A DNA stretch of 64,000 nt from Blasia pusilla (taxonomy: Eukaryota > Marchantiophyta > Marchantiopsida > Blasiales): positions 496,001 through 560,000 of the forward strand of contig CM114274.1 of NCBI GenBank assembly GCA_050084515.1, in the 5' to 3' direction. The notes beneath the pieces were generated by a model. It was given only the letters and a program-made list of their open reading frames with translations. It had not been told where the DNA came from and ran no database searches. Below, one piece after another: positions 53,929 through 63,820 of this stretch (the stretch's first letter is position 1; each line of letters begins with the position of its first letter). A program made the position numbers and the translations under genes.

Positions 53929-55923
53929 ATGGATAATTATGTTAAGCTCACTTGTGGCAGTCATCTGGCGGCCCTTTCTCAATCGGAAATCATTCGACCC
54001 CAAGCTCGTGAGTCTTTCATAGCAGTGGATGAAAATTTTAATCATTCGATTTCTTCTTCAATTGGAACCATCTTTGTATCCAAAGATGTTAGGGTGGACG
54101 GCAGACGGAAGACATAATAGGTGAGACGGTCCAGCCAGTGACCTCAGGACCGTAAAGTATGGAATCTCATACCTCTACCAAATGGTCAATATAGAGTTTG
54201 CCCGCCCTCGAATTAAATCTGTTTCCCAAGTAGACGGTCTAGAATTTCCTAGTGCTCCAAGCTCACGTTTGCAACTCCAAGCTCTGCAGATCCGACCGAC
54301 TCTAACCATGACGCTCGTAACAATGTTGTTTTTCTTGAAGAGATTCCGGATGTTATCAACCTCAGTGGATATGTCGGACACCAATCGGGCCCTCTGTCCG
54401 CCTACTCGTTCCTCTTGCAAGTATCAAGCAATAGTTTGCTTTCGTCTCTGGCCTTGAAAATGTTCAAGGACATTCTTGTCGACGAGCTGCCGCCCACGTA
54501 CGATGGTAATTGCATTTTTGAGTTGCCTCCACTTGCGCTCTGCTCAAAAGAAGGATGGAGGGCGCTGAAGGGTATGGGACAGAAAGTCTGATTGTCATCG
54601 ATGGTGCAGGCTTCAACGGACCAGTGCTTCAATTCCAGATGGTCCTTGGATTGTCTCCCGCCGCCAATGCGTGGAAGCCTTGGAGTGTAGAAGTCTAGCA
54701 TGCCCGTATCTAGAGCGCAACGGGCGAGTCAATACGTCGCAATTCCCTCCCAAGAATGCAAAAACTCCATACGAGGTCGGTGCCACCCTACCACCGGGAG
54801 GCCATCGATGTCCTCATTGTCAGGCATCGCCCTTTTGCGTTGGAGTGTGTCCTGCATACATATTTTTCATTATCCACGACTTGGGCTCCACGTGAGAGTA
54901 TACAAGGCTGGCTGTCCATGTTGGCTCCCACACTCATCCTGTGACCGATGCAATTCAAAGACACATCAAGGAGGATGTGGCGAAGAAAGTAGCCGAGGTC
55001 TCTGAAACTCTCGGGTTCAAAGCCGGAGTGATCAAGCTCACAACGGCATCACAAATTTGTGAACAATTGCTTGGAATCCTCGGACAGGCGAGATCACGGC
55101 GGTTGAGGAGAAACAACTGGGAAAATCTCGCATTTTCGCTGATCCTGAATGCTTCCGAATTTCTTTGCGTCGATCGAGTTCGGATGGAAAGACGGCCGAA
55201 ATGGATGCCATCGCGAGAATCAAGGCCAACTCCAGATTTCCATTCATTTAGAGATGGCAGTTCATGGACCAAGGAGGCGAGGGATCCAGGGCTTATGTCT
55301 TCAAAATGTCAACCACAGGTCCGTCGAGTGGCCTCGATCTTATAGATCGAATGAGGGAAGGGGAAGATCTTTACGGGAGATGGGTAAGCTTTGATATTTG
55401 CTATTGAGTGCTGAACGGATGGTTGACGATGGGTGCTCACGTTTAGGCCCATGTGGAGAAGGGACTCAAAACTATATTTGTCTGTGAAGTAAAGCGTAAG
55501 ACGTTGGCGGTTTGAAGATGTCTTTGGTTACTCTTATGGAGGTGGTAAAGGAAAACAAAAGGCCACCTCCGGAAATTTATGGGTTCATGGCGGACAATGC
55601 ACAACCTGGGTGGATTGCTATCCGAAGGAAGTGTTCGGGGTGGAGAGGTTCAACCGAAGAGGGAAAGGTCGGATGCTTTCCATTGGCTTGATCTGTGACC
55701 GGTACACCAAATCTTGCATCAAGGAGAATAAGAGGACAGAGCATGTCACTCTACTCCAACGCTGCAAGGAAAAATAAAACCTTGAAGCAAAGCCATGGAA
55801 TGCCATGAAGAACTTCATGGGTGGTGGAGGAAGCATGCGATTGAGGGGAAGTACAAAGAGTTGTGCTCTTGGTTGAGTTGGTGGACTGTACGTATGAGAC
55901 AGTGGGGAAACTTCATGCGGTAG
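53929..55923 (+). pseudogene. Gene A exon 1, MULE transposase (E6)
   Basis: Starts MDNYVKLTCGSHLAALSQSE and ends at a GTGAGTTCAC donor. Readable parts are SQVDGLEFPSAPSS (54182-54457), the Cys/His zinc region (ALECRSLACPYLERNGRVN, GGHRCPHCQASPFCVGVCPA in 54671-54895), TDAIQRHIKEDVAKKVAEVS (54941-55345), PPPEIYGFMADNAQPGW near 55570-55610, SDAFHWLDL near 55670 and ELHGWWRKHAIEGKYKELCS near 55810. At least eight frameshifts are needed to connect these. Confidence 0.72.
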
Positions 55924-56431
55924 GTGAGTTCACTATTTTGTCTTGTCAAGCTCACGATGAGAATTTTTTGTAAAGTTGTAGCTCAGGGTGAGAAGCGTGG
56001 GAATTATATGGATTTCAAACCCAAGAAACCAAGGAAGTTGTCGGATGCGACGGGTTGCCCGAGTGTGCAACCCGACGGAAACCGACGGGTTGCCCGAGTG
56101 TGCAACCCGACGGAAAACGACGGGTTGCCCAAGGGTGCAACCCGACGGAAACCGACGGGTTGCATCCAGATGTTTGGTGCAACCCGAGTGTGCAACCCGT
56201 CAGGACCCGACGGGTCACAGAGTCGTTCATGGGATGCCTCGGCCTTGCAACCCGTCGCGTTCCGACGGGTTGCAGTAGGTGGGTTTAAGGTTACAACACG
56301 TCGGGACCCGACGGGTCGCAGAGTCGTTCATGGGATGCCTTGGGCCTGCAACCCGTCTGGTTCCGACAGGTTGCTTATTTCTTTGACTCCTGAGTTATTT
56401 TCGTTCCCTTCTAACATTGCCGTCGTTGCAG
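55924..56431 (+). repeat. Gene A intron with palindromes (E6)
   Basis: GTGAGTTCAC donor, GTTGCAG acceptor. Eight palindromes at 56035-56375, here tightly packed: the first four units repeat every 40-50 bp and alternate orientation so that GCAACCCGACGG and CGACGGGTTGC lie back to back. Confidence 0.7.
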
Positions 56432-57929
56432 GGATTGAACGTTCATGAAAATGCCCTCTGCCCCAACACAAGTGGAGGAGAAAGTGTTCATTCCTCTTGG
56501 AGGTCATCACAAGCATGCCAACGAATTTCACTTGTGGAGGCATGCCAACAAGACCAGGCAAGAGCAATGCTACAGTCTGTAGCATCCCATATCTTTCTCA
56601 CAAAAGGCATAACAAAAGGAAAAGGGTCGTCGATCTACGAGCTCTATGTCAGGGCGGCTGTGAGATCTGGTGATGAAAAATTGTAGGTCGAAGCCTTCAA
56701 CTGGTGCGTAGCTCAAACTCCACTCGAGCAAGACGTACACATAGGTGGGGCTATTCGTGGGCGGGTTTCAAGACGTCCCATACAGATGGTGGTAGAGCAG
56801 TCCGAACGAGACTCGTGGAGACCAGATAAGTATCTTGACTTCAGGCAAGTGAAGAGGCAGCATCAAGGAACGAATCCAGTGATTGATTTGGATGAGGAAA
56901 TAACACTGCCCAAGTATTCGGGGACCCTGGACCCGTCCCAAATCCGTGATGGAGTTACTTCTCCAAAATCAGTGAATGTTTTATTTCAAAAGCCCTCCGT
57001 TGTTGGAAGTTCGCAACATCCCATCCACCGGGGTGGTTCAACAATATGGGATTCCGGTAATGGAGGTGGATTGCAACCTAAAACGGTGGCATATATCTCG
57101 AGCAACCGGGGCGTGGACCCCTGCGCAGGCAGGATCTCGATGGCATTAGGAGAGCATGCGGCACTTTCCTAAATAAGAACTGCACAAGGACTCGACGACC
57201 ATTGCCTGGGTTTTGGGGACTCAAAACCTTTGATCGTTTCACGAGGACCGGGATCAATTGAAGTACTTTTTCCGCCCAAATGAATCTTGCGCTTTCCGGA
57301 AGTCTTATCCGCTGCCATTGGAGCTCCGGAATACCCCCACGATTTGGCCCATCGCCCGCAGACACGAATCGCACTCAAGACGAAGTGGGCAATCTTACAA
57401 GTGCCGGTTTCGGACTCGTGAGGCGGGGAAGTTCGAGCATGTTCGCATTACTGAGACCTTCGATTTCAGTATTCAACCCAAGATTGATGTCAACATATAC
57501 CCGGAGAAGGTGGATGATCTCAATCCATTATTTCTGTTTGAGTCTAGAAATGGGGTGAAGAGAAACAGAATGTGCAGGCCAACGGTGGAGAGAGCAAAGC
57601 AAATTGCAGCAGCTCGGGAGGCAAAAATGGAGATCATCACCACGAAAGATGTCTTGTGTGGCAATGGAATAGGAAAGATGTATTGGGTCAGGAACAACAC
57701 TGTAAATTCAAGTGTCACAGGAGTGTGTGTGGTGCACATCTGTTGCTTTCCCACATGTTCATGTGATGACTTTGTCCAAAGAGAGACAAGTGACAAAAGG
57801 TATTTCCCTTGTAAGCACATGTACTATGTGTTGCTGGTAGTTTTAAGAGAGTCGGAGGTAGGAGTAGGAATCCACCAACCAATTCTGTCCCTCAAAGAAG
57901 TTCGAAGTATTTTAAACAAACCACTTTGA
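56432..57929 (+). pseudogene. Gene A exon 2 with SWIM zinc finger (E6)
   Basis: The only copy with the gene A C-terminus. Pieces: RAMLQSVASHIFLTKGITKG (56417-56686), MVVEQSERDSWRPDKYLDFR to ALGEHAALS (56786-57172), and 57258-57929, a 223-codon frame ending ...RSILNKPL-stop. The last frame contains CFPTCSCDDF and YFPCKHMYYV, a CxC...CxH SWIM zinc finger as in MULE and FAR1-type proteins. The TAA/TAG stops near 57172 and in the RISMAL region recur in E5, so an additional small intron there is possible. Confidence 0.75.
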
Positions 57930-58367
57930 GGATGCAAAGGAGGTTTTAGATTGTACTTTTATTTTTTTCTCAACCTTCACTTCGAGCTTGAACTCTATTC
58001 AGCCCCGAGCAAATGACACATTATTTCGAGACCTCGGATGGAAAAAGTGATTGGTTCCACACTTATGATTCCACTGATTTTTCAGTTTTCTAAATTTTAT
58101 GCAATCTGCAACTCGTCGGACTCAGAGGGGTTGCCAAAATATGGAATAGGAAAAAAAAACTGTGGGACTGCTTAATATATGAACAAAAAAGTGCAAAAAA
58201 TTTCAAACAAAATTTTTCCTCTCTTCAACCCAACGGAAACTCTCTTCAAAAAAGAGTATCTATTTCGGTTGACCCTATTTTCCTCTCTCCTCTCTCCTTT
58301 CTTCCTCTCTCCTCTCTCCTCTCTTCCTCTCTTCCTCTCTTCCTCTCCTCTTACCGCTCCTCGGGGG
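57930..58367. repeat. Right end of E6, pyrimidine-rich
   Basis: Non-coding after the gene A stop. One degenerate palindrome at about 58108-58133. From 58208 the sequence is CT-rich and contains CCTCTCTTCC units that mirror the purine tract of the left terminal repeat, ending near CTCCTCGGGGG. The resemblance is partly compositional, so the exact end is uncertain. Confidence 0.5.
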
Positions 58368-58377
58368 CGATTGGAGA

Positions 58378-58497
58378 TATTTTGGTTCTTCTCGCCCGTA
58401 TGTATGGATGCCATGAGTTAGCATAGGATCGTGTGTGTGTTCGATGATAGCGATGTATGTTCTGTAGCAATGTGTATGCGCACGACAATTGTCACGA
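58378..58497 (+). repeat. Direct repeat, left copy
   Basis: AGATATTTTGGT..CTTCTCGCC, then ATGGATGCCATGAGTTAGCA and a GTGTGTGTG tract, ending ATGTGTATGCGCACGACA. Matches 59007-59134 with about 90 percent identity by eye. Confidence 0.75.
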
Positions 58498-59006
58498 CTG
58501 TTAGGATAGATCCGTGGGATCTAGCAGAGCGTCTGCACGAGTAGTGAAGGACAAGTCCAGGAGGTCGAGGATGACCTGTTGAGGCCCCGGGAAACCTGAG
58601 AGAGCAAGTTTCCCCTTCGTTTCGGCTCATTTGGAGCCATATAGATAACTTACTATTTTGGGTAAGTTTCCATATTAGGGATATTTGACTTTCCACTTTG
58701 GGAAGTGGCCCTTGACCCGCTACAGCAGGTCAAGAGCCAAGGAGATGACCTACGAGCATAGGTTACCGTTGAGAGGGCTTGGGAGAGGGAAGGGGATATA
58801 CCTCCAAGAGAGAGAGCTTGATAGTTCATTCTCTTTGTTGAACCTTTTGGCATAAGGCGGCGGAGCTATGGTCCCTTGCCTTGTGAGTGTAACCCAAGCC
58901 TGTCATTAGGAGAGTGGGTTTTGCTTGACATGAGAGAGAGTGTACAACTTTGAGAGCTATGGTTTGAGATGGTGTAGAGAGAGATTGGATCTTATTTTAA
59001 TTGCAG
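58498..59006. other. Segment between direct repeats, possible LTR-like insert
   Basis: Begins TGTTAGGATAG and ends ATTTTAATTGCA, so it has TG...CA ends like a solo LTR, but the flanking 5 bp do not match. No ORF of note. Origin undecided. Confidence 0.35.
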
Positions 59007-59134
59007 ATATTTTGGTACTTCTCGCCTCTGTGTATGGATGCCATGAGTTAGCATGGGATCGTGTGTGTTTGTGTGTGTGTTTGATGACAACGATGTATGT
59101 TGTGTAGCAATGTGTATGCGCACGACATTGGTCT
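59007..59134 (+). repeat. Direct repeat, right copy
   Basis: Partner of 58378-58497 with a longer GTGTGTTTGTGTGTGTG tract. Confidence 0.75.
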
Positions 59135-59188
59135 TAGTTGTTTCTTCCGAGCTTCGCTCTTGGTCTTCAGACCTCGTGAATTCATTTC

Positions 59189-59245
59189 CCTCTCCTCCAA
59201 GGCAAGTCCTTGATGTTCCATCAAGGACTTGCCTTGGAGGAGAGG
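59189..59245. repeat. Perfect inverted repeat, 27-bp arms with 3-nt loop
   Basis: Left arm 59189-59215 (CCTCTCCTCC, AAGGCAAGTCCTTGATG), loop TTC, right arm 59219-59245 the exact reverse complement. It is unrelated to the family palindrome. Confidence 0.9.
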
Positions 59246-59400
59246 CATCCTTTCATTGTACCAAAATAGTATTCAAAAAATCCTTGTATATACAAACTTT
59301 ACTTCAAATATTCTTCAATCTTCATTCTTGAAGATGTCTATACTCATTTTTAATACAAAAATATGTATATATTCAAAATTGCAAAATTGCTGGTATCACA
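59246..59400 (-). repeat. LTR-like start of a related retroelement
   Basis: Read on the minus strand, the sequence starting at 59400 is TGTGATACCAGCAATTTTGC, similar to the starts of the LTRs at 32494 and 34640 (TGTGATACCCACAATTTTGT). It is directly preceded by a purine tract (59413-59401, GAGGGAGGGGATA), as expected for a 3' LTR. The far end was not found. Confidence 0.45.
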
Positions 59401-59439
59401 TATCCCCTCCCTCAAATGTGAGTTGCCCCGGCAAACACA

Positions 59440-60466
59440 TAAATGCGCCACTCTAAGTCAATAAATGTATCTTCCAATCCCTCAAACTCTGTTGCGGAAG
59501 GAAATTTTCCATGAATAGTCGAAGGTTTGTTGATAATGTTGGGCATGTTGTTCCCCATCCTTTCCCTCCACTTATTTAGTACTAGCAAAGAGCCAAGCAC
59601 TTCGTTCTAGACCAAGACCTCAGTTAGTGTAAAAGGAGTAAGTGCTCCAAGCTGCACATTGAATCGTGGGCAAAGTCTCTAGAAGTGGCTTCGTGTGATT
59701 GTCGATTTGGCATTTCCAATATTTGTTTACATACGCCAGCTCTTCGTGCATCTGTTGTTCAAAGTTTCTTACTACCTCCTCAACAATCTCCTTGGTGTCA
59801 TATGGATCATGCTGGACCTCGTTCAAGAGCTTCTGTTCTGCTTCCTATATCAAAATTCTACCTATGGCTTCCGACCACTTTGCAACCAACTCAATGTTGG
59901 TTGGTTGCTGCTCCTGAAGTAATTTGGACACCTGTGCATTATGCCCCGCGATCTTCTGGAGTTCTGCTTGCAAAAGATTCACATCTTGTTGATACTCATG
60001 AACTTGACGTGAAGCTTCCTTCACTTGCGCATACTATTGATCCGCGGCACAATCAATATTAATTGCTAGGCTTTCCCACTGTCGCGTATTCTGGGATTCA
60101 TACTAAGGCGTCACAAATTCAGCTTGCGCCTTACAAAGCGTTGCTTTAGTGTCTTCTAGATCTTGGTTATGAAGCTCAATCTGGTGCTGTACCATGCTTC
60201 AAAGTACATTGTTCTTTGCCGAAGATTGCGCTATGTTTTGTAAGTCGTTCAAAGCTTGGAGATTTTTCTCAACTCCCACATCATCGTCTAAACACAACAG
60301 CTTCTGGAGTTGCGTCATGACTGGCACGGCAAGTACCGAGAACCAAGAAAAATGTGATGCAGTCCTCGGCATTTGACGAAGAGTGAAGGCTTCGTTGTTA
60401 CTGCTTGGTGTCTCCAAGGGCTCTTCTATCGATGCAGGCTCTATGTTTGAGGGGACGTCAAAGTTA
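59440..60466 (-). pseudogene. Coiled-coil ORF of a broken retroelement
   Basis: Minus-strand frames 60558-60199 (from about 60466 on: FDVPSNIEPASIEEPLETPS, FSVLAVPVMTQLQKLLCLDD, LQALNDLQNIAQSSAKNNVL) and 59826-59620 (MNEVQHDPYDTKEIVEEVVR, NFEQQMHEELAYVNKYWKCQ) share a Gln/Glu/Leu-rich helical character. The stretch between reads VQHQIELHNQDLEDTKATLC and LLQAELQKIAGHNAQVSKLL with isolated stops. Since a purine tract and an LTR-like start follow, this looks like the coding part of a small or non-autonomous LTR element. The terminal repeat of E7 cuts its start. Confidence 0.5.
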
Positions 60467-60650
60467 GGGGGCTGGTATTCTAGTAGGGGAGAGTAAGAGA
60501 GGAGAGGAAGAGAGGAAGAGAGGAAGAGAGGAGAGTCTCTCTTAAAAAAAAGGGCCAAATCCTTAAACTCTCTTCAAAAATTTCTTCAATTTTTGAGGTT
60601 TCTTGCCTACTTCAAATGAAAGAAATTTTTCAAAGAGAGTAAGAAGTCCA
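60467..60650. repeat. Terminal repeat of element E7 (gene-B end)
   Basis: GGGGGCTGGTATTCTAGTAG, GAGAGGAAGA tract, AGAGTCTCTCTT and GGCCAAATCC; more diverged than the other copies after about 60560. Confidence 0.7.
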
Positions 60651-61780
60651 CCATAGTGTTCTCTTTATCGAAGACTCCCACCCTCATCCCCAACACTGCA
60701 AGACGTGGCATCAATCAATAAGATGTTCCTAGAGTCACCTTAGAGTAGGCATGCATGGAAGAGCTGGGCTAGTATTGTGGCAGATTTTAGGAATGTACAA
60801 GAGGGCGTCAAAAGTGGAAGATGCAAAAGAGCCAAATGAAGAATAGAAAACCCAAAAAATGAAACAATCATAAGGGAATAAACCTGAGTCATGCAACTTG
60901 TCGGAATTCGACAGGTAGTAGGAATCCAATACGTCTCAGATATAACGTGTTAGAGAAGAATGGTGTGAAGATAATGGGGGAACGAGGCAAAAGTGAGGAA
61001 GCTTGCATGAATGCCTGAAAAGTTGGACTAACAGGAAAAGAAAATCACCCAAGCGGCCAACTTGTCGGAATTGGATAAGTTGCATGAATGGATGACAAAA
61101 AATGGGGTTTAAAAAAAGGTTGCAAGAGAGTCCCGGTAGTAACTTTGTCAACTTGGTCTACAAATATCACAAGACACGAGAATTTGTGCATACATCTGGA
61201 GTCATCCAAGTTCCATTTTTGGCTTCCAACCTGTCGACGTGCGACGGGTTCACAGAAACAAAATCACACACCATTCAAATCAATCAAGAAAACATTACAG
61301 ACATGCCCAGAGACGAACAAATTTCAACTCCACTCACTACTTGCAGACAAACAACCCATCAAAAACCGACAGGTTGCAATAGCAGGCAATCATCAGTTTG
61401 CAACTCCTTCGGATTCCATATGTTGCAAACTTAGTTCTTGATTTGCAACCTGTCAATTTCCGACGGGTTGCAAACCTTGTCCGGGAACTGCAACTTGTCA
61501 AAATCCAAAAAATTCTAGACTCCCTCATTGATCCCTCATTTTCATGGTTGCAAACCACAGCCCCAGTTTTCAACCAGATCGTAATCCGACAGTCCCTAGT
61601 TCCCTGGTTCGCAACCCGTCAGAATCCGATGGGTTGCAAAATAAACAGCATCGAGTAGATAGACCAACACAATCAACAAGAACGAACAACGATTCAGCAA
61701 AAGTTTACAAAAACCATCATGGTGCAAAAACTTCTTGTCCTTTATTACATCCAAGGGAAGCTTGTAAATGTACATTTGAT
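60651..61780 (-). other. 3' region of gene B (E7), diverged
   Basis: Little gene-like content; degenerate palindromes at about 60895-60920, 61060, 61230-61250, 61350-61380, 61445-61475 and 61610-61640. Only partly alignable with the 3' regions of other copies. Confidence 0.45.
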
Positions 61781-62095
61781 CTAGTCTATGATTTCTTCAG
61801 CCTCGTCATCTAAAAATTTACTCCTAACTCTCCTAGGTTCCTGTACAAAAGGAATGTCTTGGGATACAAGTGGCTCCTCGAGCCAATTGTAGATATGGAT
61901 TGTAAATGTTGGGGAATTTGAGAGCCTTGGCCCTCCCCTAAGTACACCATAACGGTCCCATGTAAGATGATTTGAGTCCCAACGCCTTCCTCGACAATAA
62001 ATCTTGTATGCTCTGCAAGGTGACATCCATCCAGTATCAATATGTGCTCCGCCCTTGGAAACCAGTAAATCCCAACTCCAAAATGCTTCAGTCAA
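61781..62095 (-). CDS. Chromo-like last exon of gene B, open frame (E7)
   Basis: In this old, diverged copy the favoured frame is fully open: MTEAFWSWDLLVSKGGAHID, WMSPCRAYKIYCRGRRWDSN, LTWDRYGVLRGGPRLSNSPT, then EEPLVSQDIPFVQEPRRVRS and DDEAEEIID-stop. Most differences from E3 leave the protein similar, and this frame is better conserved than the alternative frame. That supports a coding role. Here only about 25 bp separate the exon 4 stop from the start of this frame, so intron 4 may be lost. Confidence 0.45.
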   Translation of the reverse strand: MTEAFWSWDLLVSKGGAHIDTGWMSPCRAYKIYCRGRRWDSNHLTWDRYGVLRGGPRLSNSPTFTIHIYNWLEEPLVSQDIPFVQEPRRVRSKFLDDEAEEIID

Positions 62096-62119
62096 GCTGG
62101 CTCTGATAAATCTTTGAAC

Positions 62120-62624
62120 TCACTTGTTATCATCTGAGAGCTCTTCCAGAATTATTGTCGGCTTTGCCCTCTCAATTTTGGAAATTGTAGGAAGTGACGA
62201 TGGTGTCACTATCAATGGTGGCTCTGGAGCTAGAGCAATTGGCTTTGGAGGCGAGTTGTATACTTCCACTAGCCTCTCGTAATCCGCCTTTGCCTGTTTT
62301 CAAAGGTCAAAAAGTTTTGGCCTTCCCTCAAGGCACAGAATGTTCCTGCCACTCTACGAGGCGCCTCTGATAATCGTGCCTGATAGGCCCACTAAGTCAA
62401 AGACCAAGTCACCTGGCCTCGAGCAGAGCTCCATGCGTGTTTGCATCAAGGCAAGTGACTTCTCCCTTCCTCCAAGTAAGGGTGTCCCTTCCTGCATGAA
62501 AATTCCTGGGGGGGAATTGTAGAGACTATCTAAGTTGTACCCATCAGAGTATTGGATCCGGGATCTGCAACACCTGGAAGTTGTGCTTGGACCTTACAAA
62601 GCAATAGAAAAATGAGTGGTCCAT
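62120..62624 (-). pseudogene. Gene B exon 4 (E7)
   Basis: TTCACAG acceptor, then MDHSFFYCFVRSKHNFQVLQ-like start, LMQTRMELCSRPGDLVFDLV, GLSGTIIRGAS, FLCLEGRPKLF and QADYERLVEVYNSPPKPIAL, with a stop after DDNK. Several indels (near 62297 and 62560) break it. It shows that motifs I and II are retained in the oldest copy. Confidence 0.55.
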
Positions 62625-63017
62625 CTGTGAACAAGCAGGTGGAAAATAATGTCAGCAAAAAGAAAGAGGTTGTAGATCGCTGGTCGAGTCTCTATAGAGT
62701 GATACAATATGCAACCCGTCGGGATCCGACGGGTTGCTTATTTGGGTAGATACACTCAAACGGGTTGAATCACTCCAAAAACAAGTGGAAAAGCAATGCT
62801 ACTTGCAACCCGTCGGGTTCTGACAGATTGCAATCACTGGAGACATGTTGGTGAATTTGCAACCCTTCGCTTTCAGATGGGTTGCATCACTATAGACATA
62901 AGTGCAAAAGCAATTCTATTTGTAACTCGTCCGGTTCCTGAGGTGAATTTGCAACCTGTTGGGTTCCGACGGGTTGTATTTCTCAACCATCTCAATTCGT
63001 TAAAAAAGTTAACTTAC
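62625..63017 (-). repeat. Gene B intron 3 with palindromes (E7)
   Basis: Five palindromes at 62710-62975; the one at 62711-62736 (CAACCCGTCGGGATCCGACGG...) is near-perfect. Donor GTAAGT. Confidence 0.6.
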
Positions 63018-63820
63018 TCGGACTTGATTCATCGCCGATCTGAGTGGATGTCCTTTTTTTATGACCCACGATTGTGCCATCCTCCACTTCAGCAACCTCG
63101 TCACGCATTGCAGGTTGAAGAGCTCGTCTTCGCTCCCTCCAGTAAGGACCAAGAAACAACCCCTGTCACTGAGATACGCGTCAGAAAAAGAAAACAACAG
63201 AGCGATCTGGTCATACGAAAGCGGGACATTCCAGACTGGGACAATGTCAGACAGATTGTTGTCCCACAACCATTACCCAGAAGGAAAATCTGCAACCCCA
63301 TGCACCGTCCAGGGGGCGTGCCTGTTTCAAAGGAGTTTTTGCCCTAGCATGGTCAATTTCTCAATGGTAGGTGTTGACTCTTGAGAACTGAAACTCTAAA
63401 GTTCATCGATAAGATGAGTCAAGTGAAGAAGGACATTTGTCCTAGTGGTCATTTCCCTATGCCAGTCCAAGGATGATGGAGTGTATTCCACATCCTTATC
63501 TCTTCCCTCGGACAAACCAGGCGCCTCCCACTTTCGCTTCTCCCGAGTGTGTTGTCGGCTTGTTGGAGTCTCCATTACCTCACACTCCATATGAGTTTTC
63601 TTTGACAAGGATCTGGTCCAGCCCTCTTGCCCCTCTCGCTTGGACGACTCCGCCTCTCGCCTTGAAGGCTCAACCTCTTTTCTCGAAGACTCGGCCTCGG
63701 AATTCCTCGACCCCCTCGCCTTGGCTTTCAAACCCGCTCTGGATTTGGTTTTGGTAGTGACGACCTTTGCCACTAACTCTGCTATCTTGAAGGCTTGCTC
63801 CTCCGCATCTCCGCATCTCA
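63018..63820 (-). pseudogene. Gene B exon 3, C-terminal part (E7)
   Basis: The frame 63269-63009 carries VPLSYDQIALLFSFSDAYLS, GCFLVLTGGSEDELFNLQCV and LLKWRMAQSWVIKKGHPLRS. Upstream the motif IV strand is partly deleted and followed by a stop (FPSG-stop-WLWDN). The frame 63854-63396 gives the linker DAEEQAFKIAELVAKVVTTK, then KRKWEAPGLSEG and REMTTRTNVLLHLTHLIDEL. Homology to other exon 3 copies ends near 63820, where palindrome-bearing non-coding sequence begins. Confidence 0.6.

Larger units (their letters stand above)
46116..58367. mobile_element. Near-complete two-gene MULE transposon with methyltransferase-like gene (E6)
   Basis: The fullest copy, about 12.3 kb. Order: terminal repeat, 3' region, gene B on minus (last exon 47120 to exon 1 at 52643), spacer with two TATA boxes, gene A on plus (53929-57929), pyrimidine-rich right end. 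Every other copy in the window can be read as a truncation or rearrangement of this plan. The left end is sharp (GGGGGCAGGTATTCT). The right end is inferred from a CTCTCCTCTCTTCC tract at about 58260-58350 that resembles, imperfectly, the inverted left repeat. No target duplication was found, and both genes are broken, so it is not autonomous. Confidence 0.65.

Noticed and set aside
58363-58367. Exact right terminus of E6 at the GGGGG
   Set aside because: A true inverted end should read CCCCC there; the CT-rich similarity may be compositional, so the boundary is only approximate.
61781-62095. HID in the last exon as the metal-binding motif of a 2-oxoglutarate dioxygenase
   Set aside because: No distal His or Arg motif and the block is too short; the resemblance is three residues.
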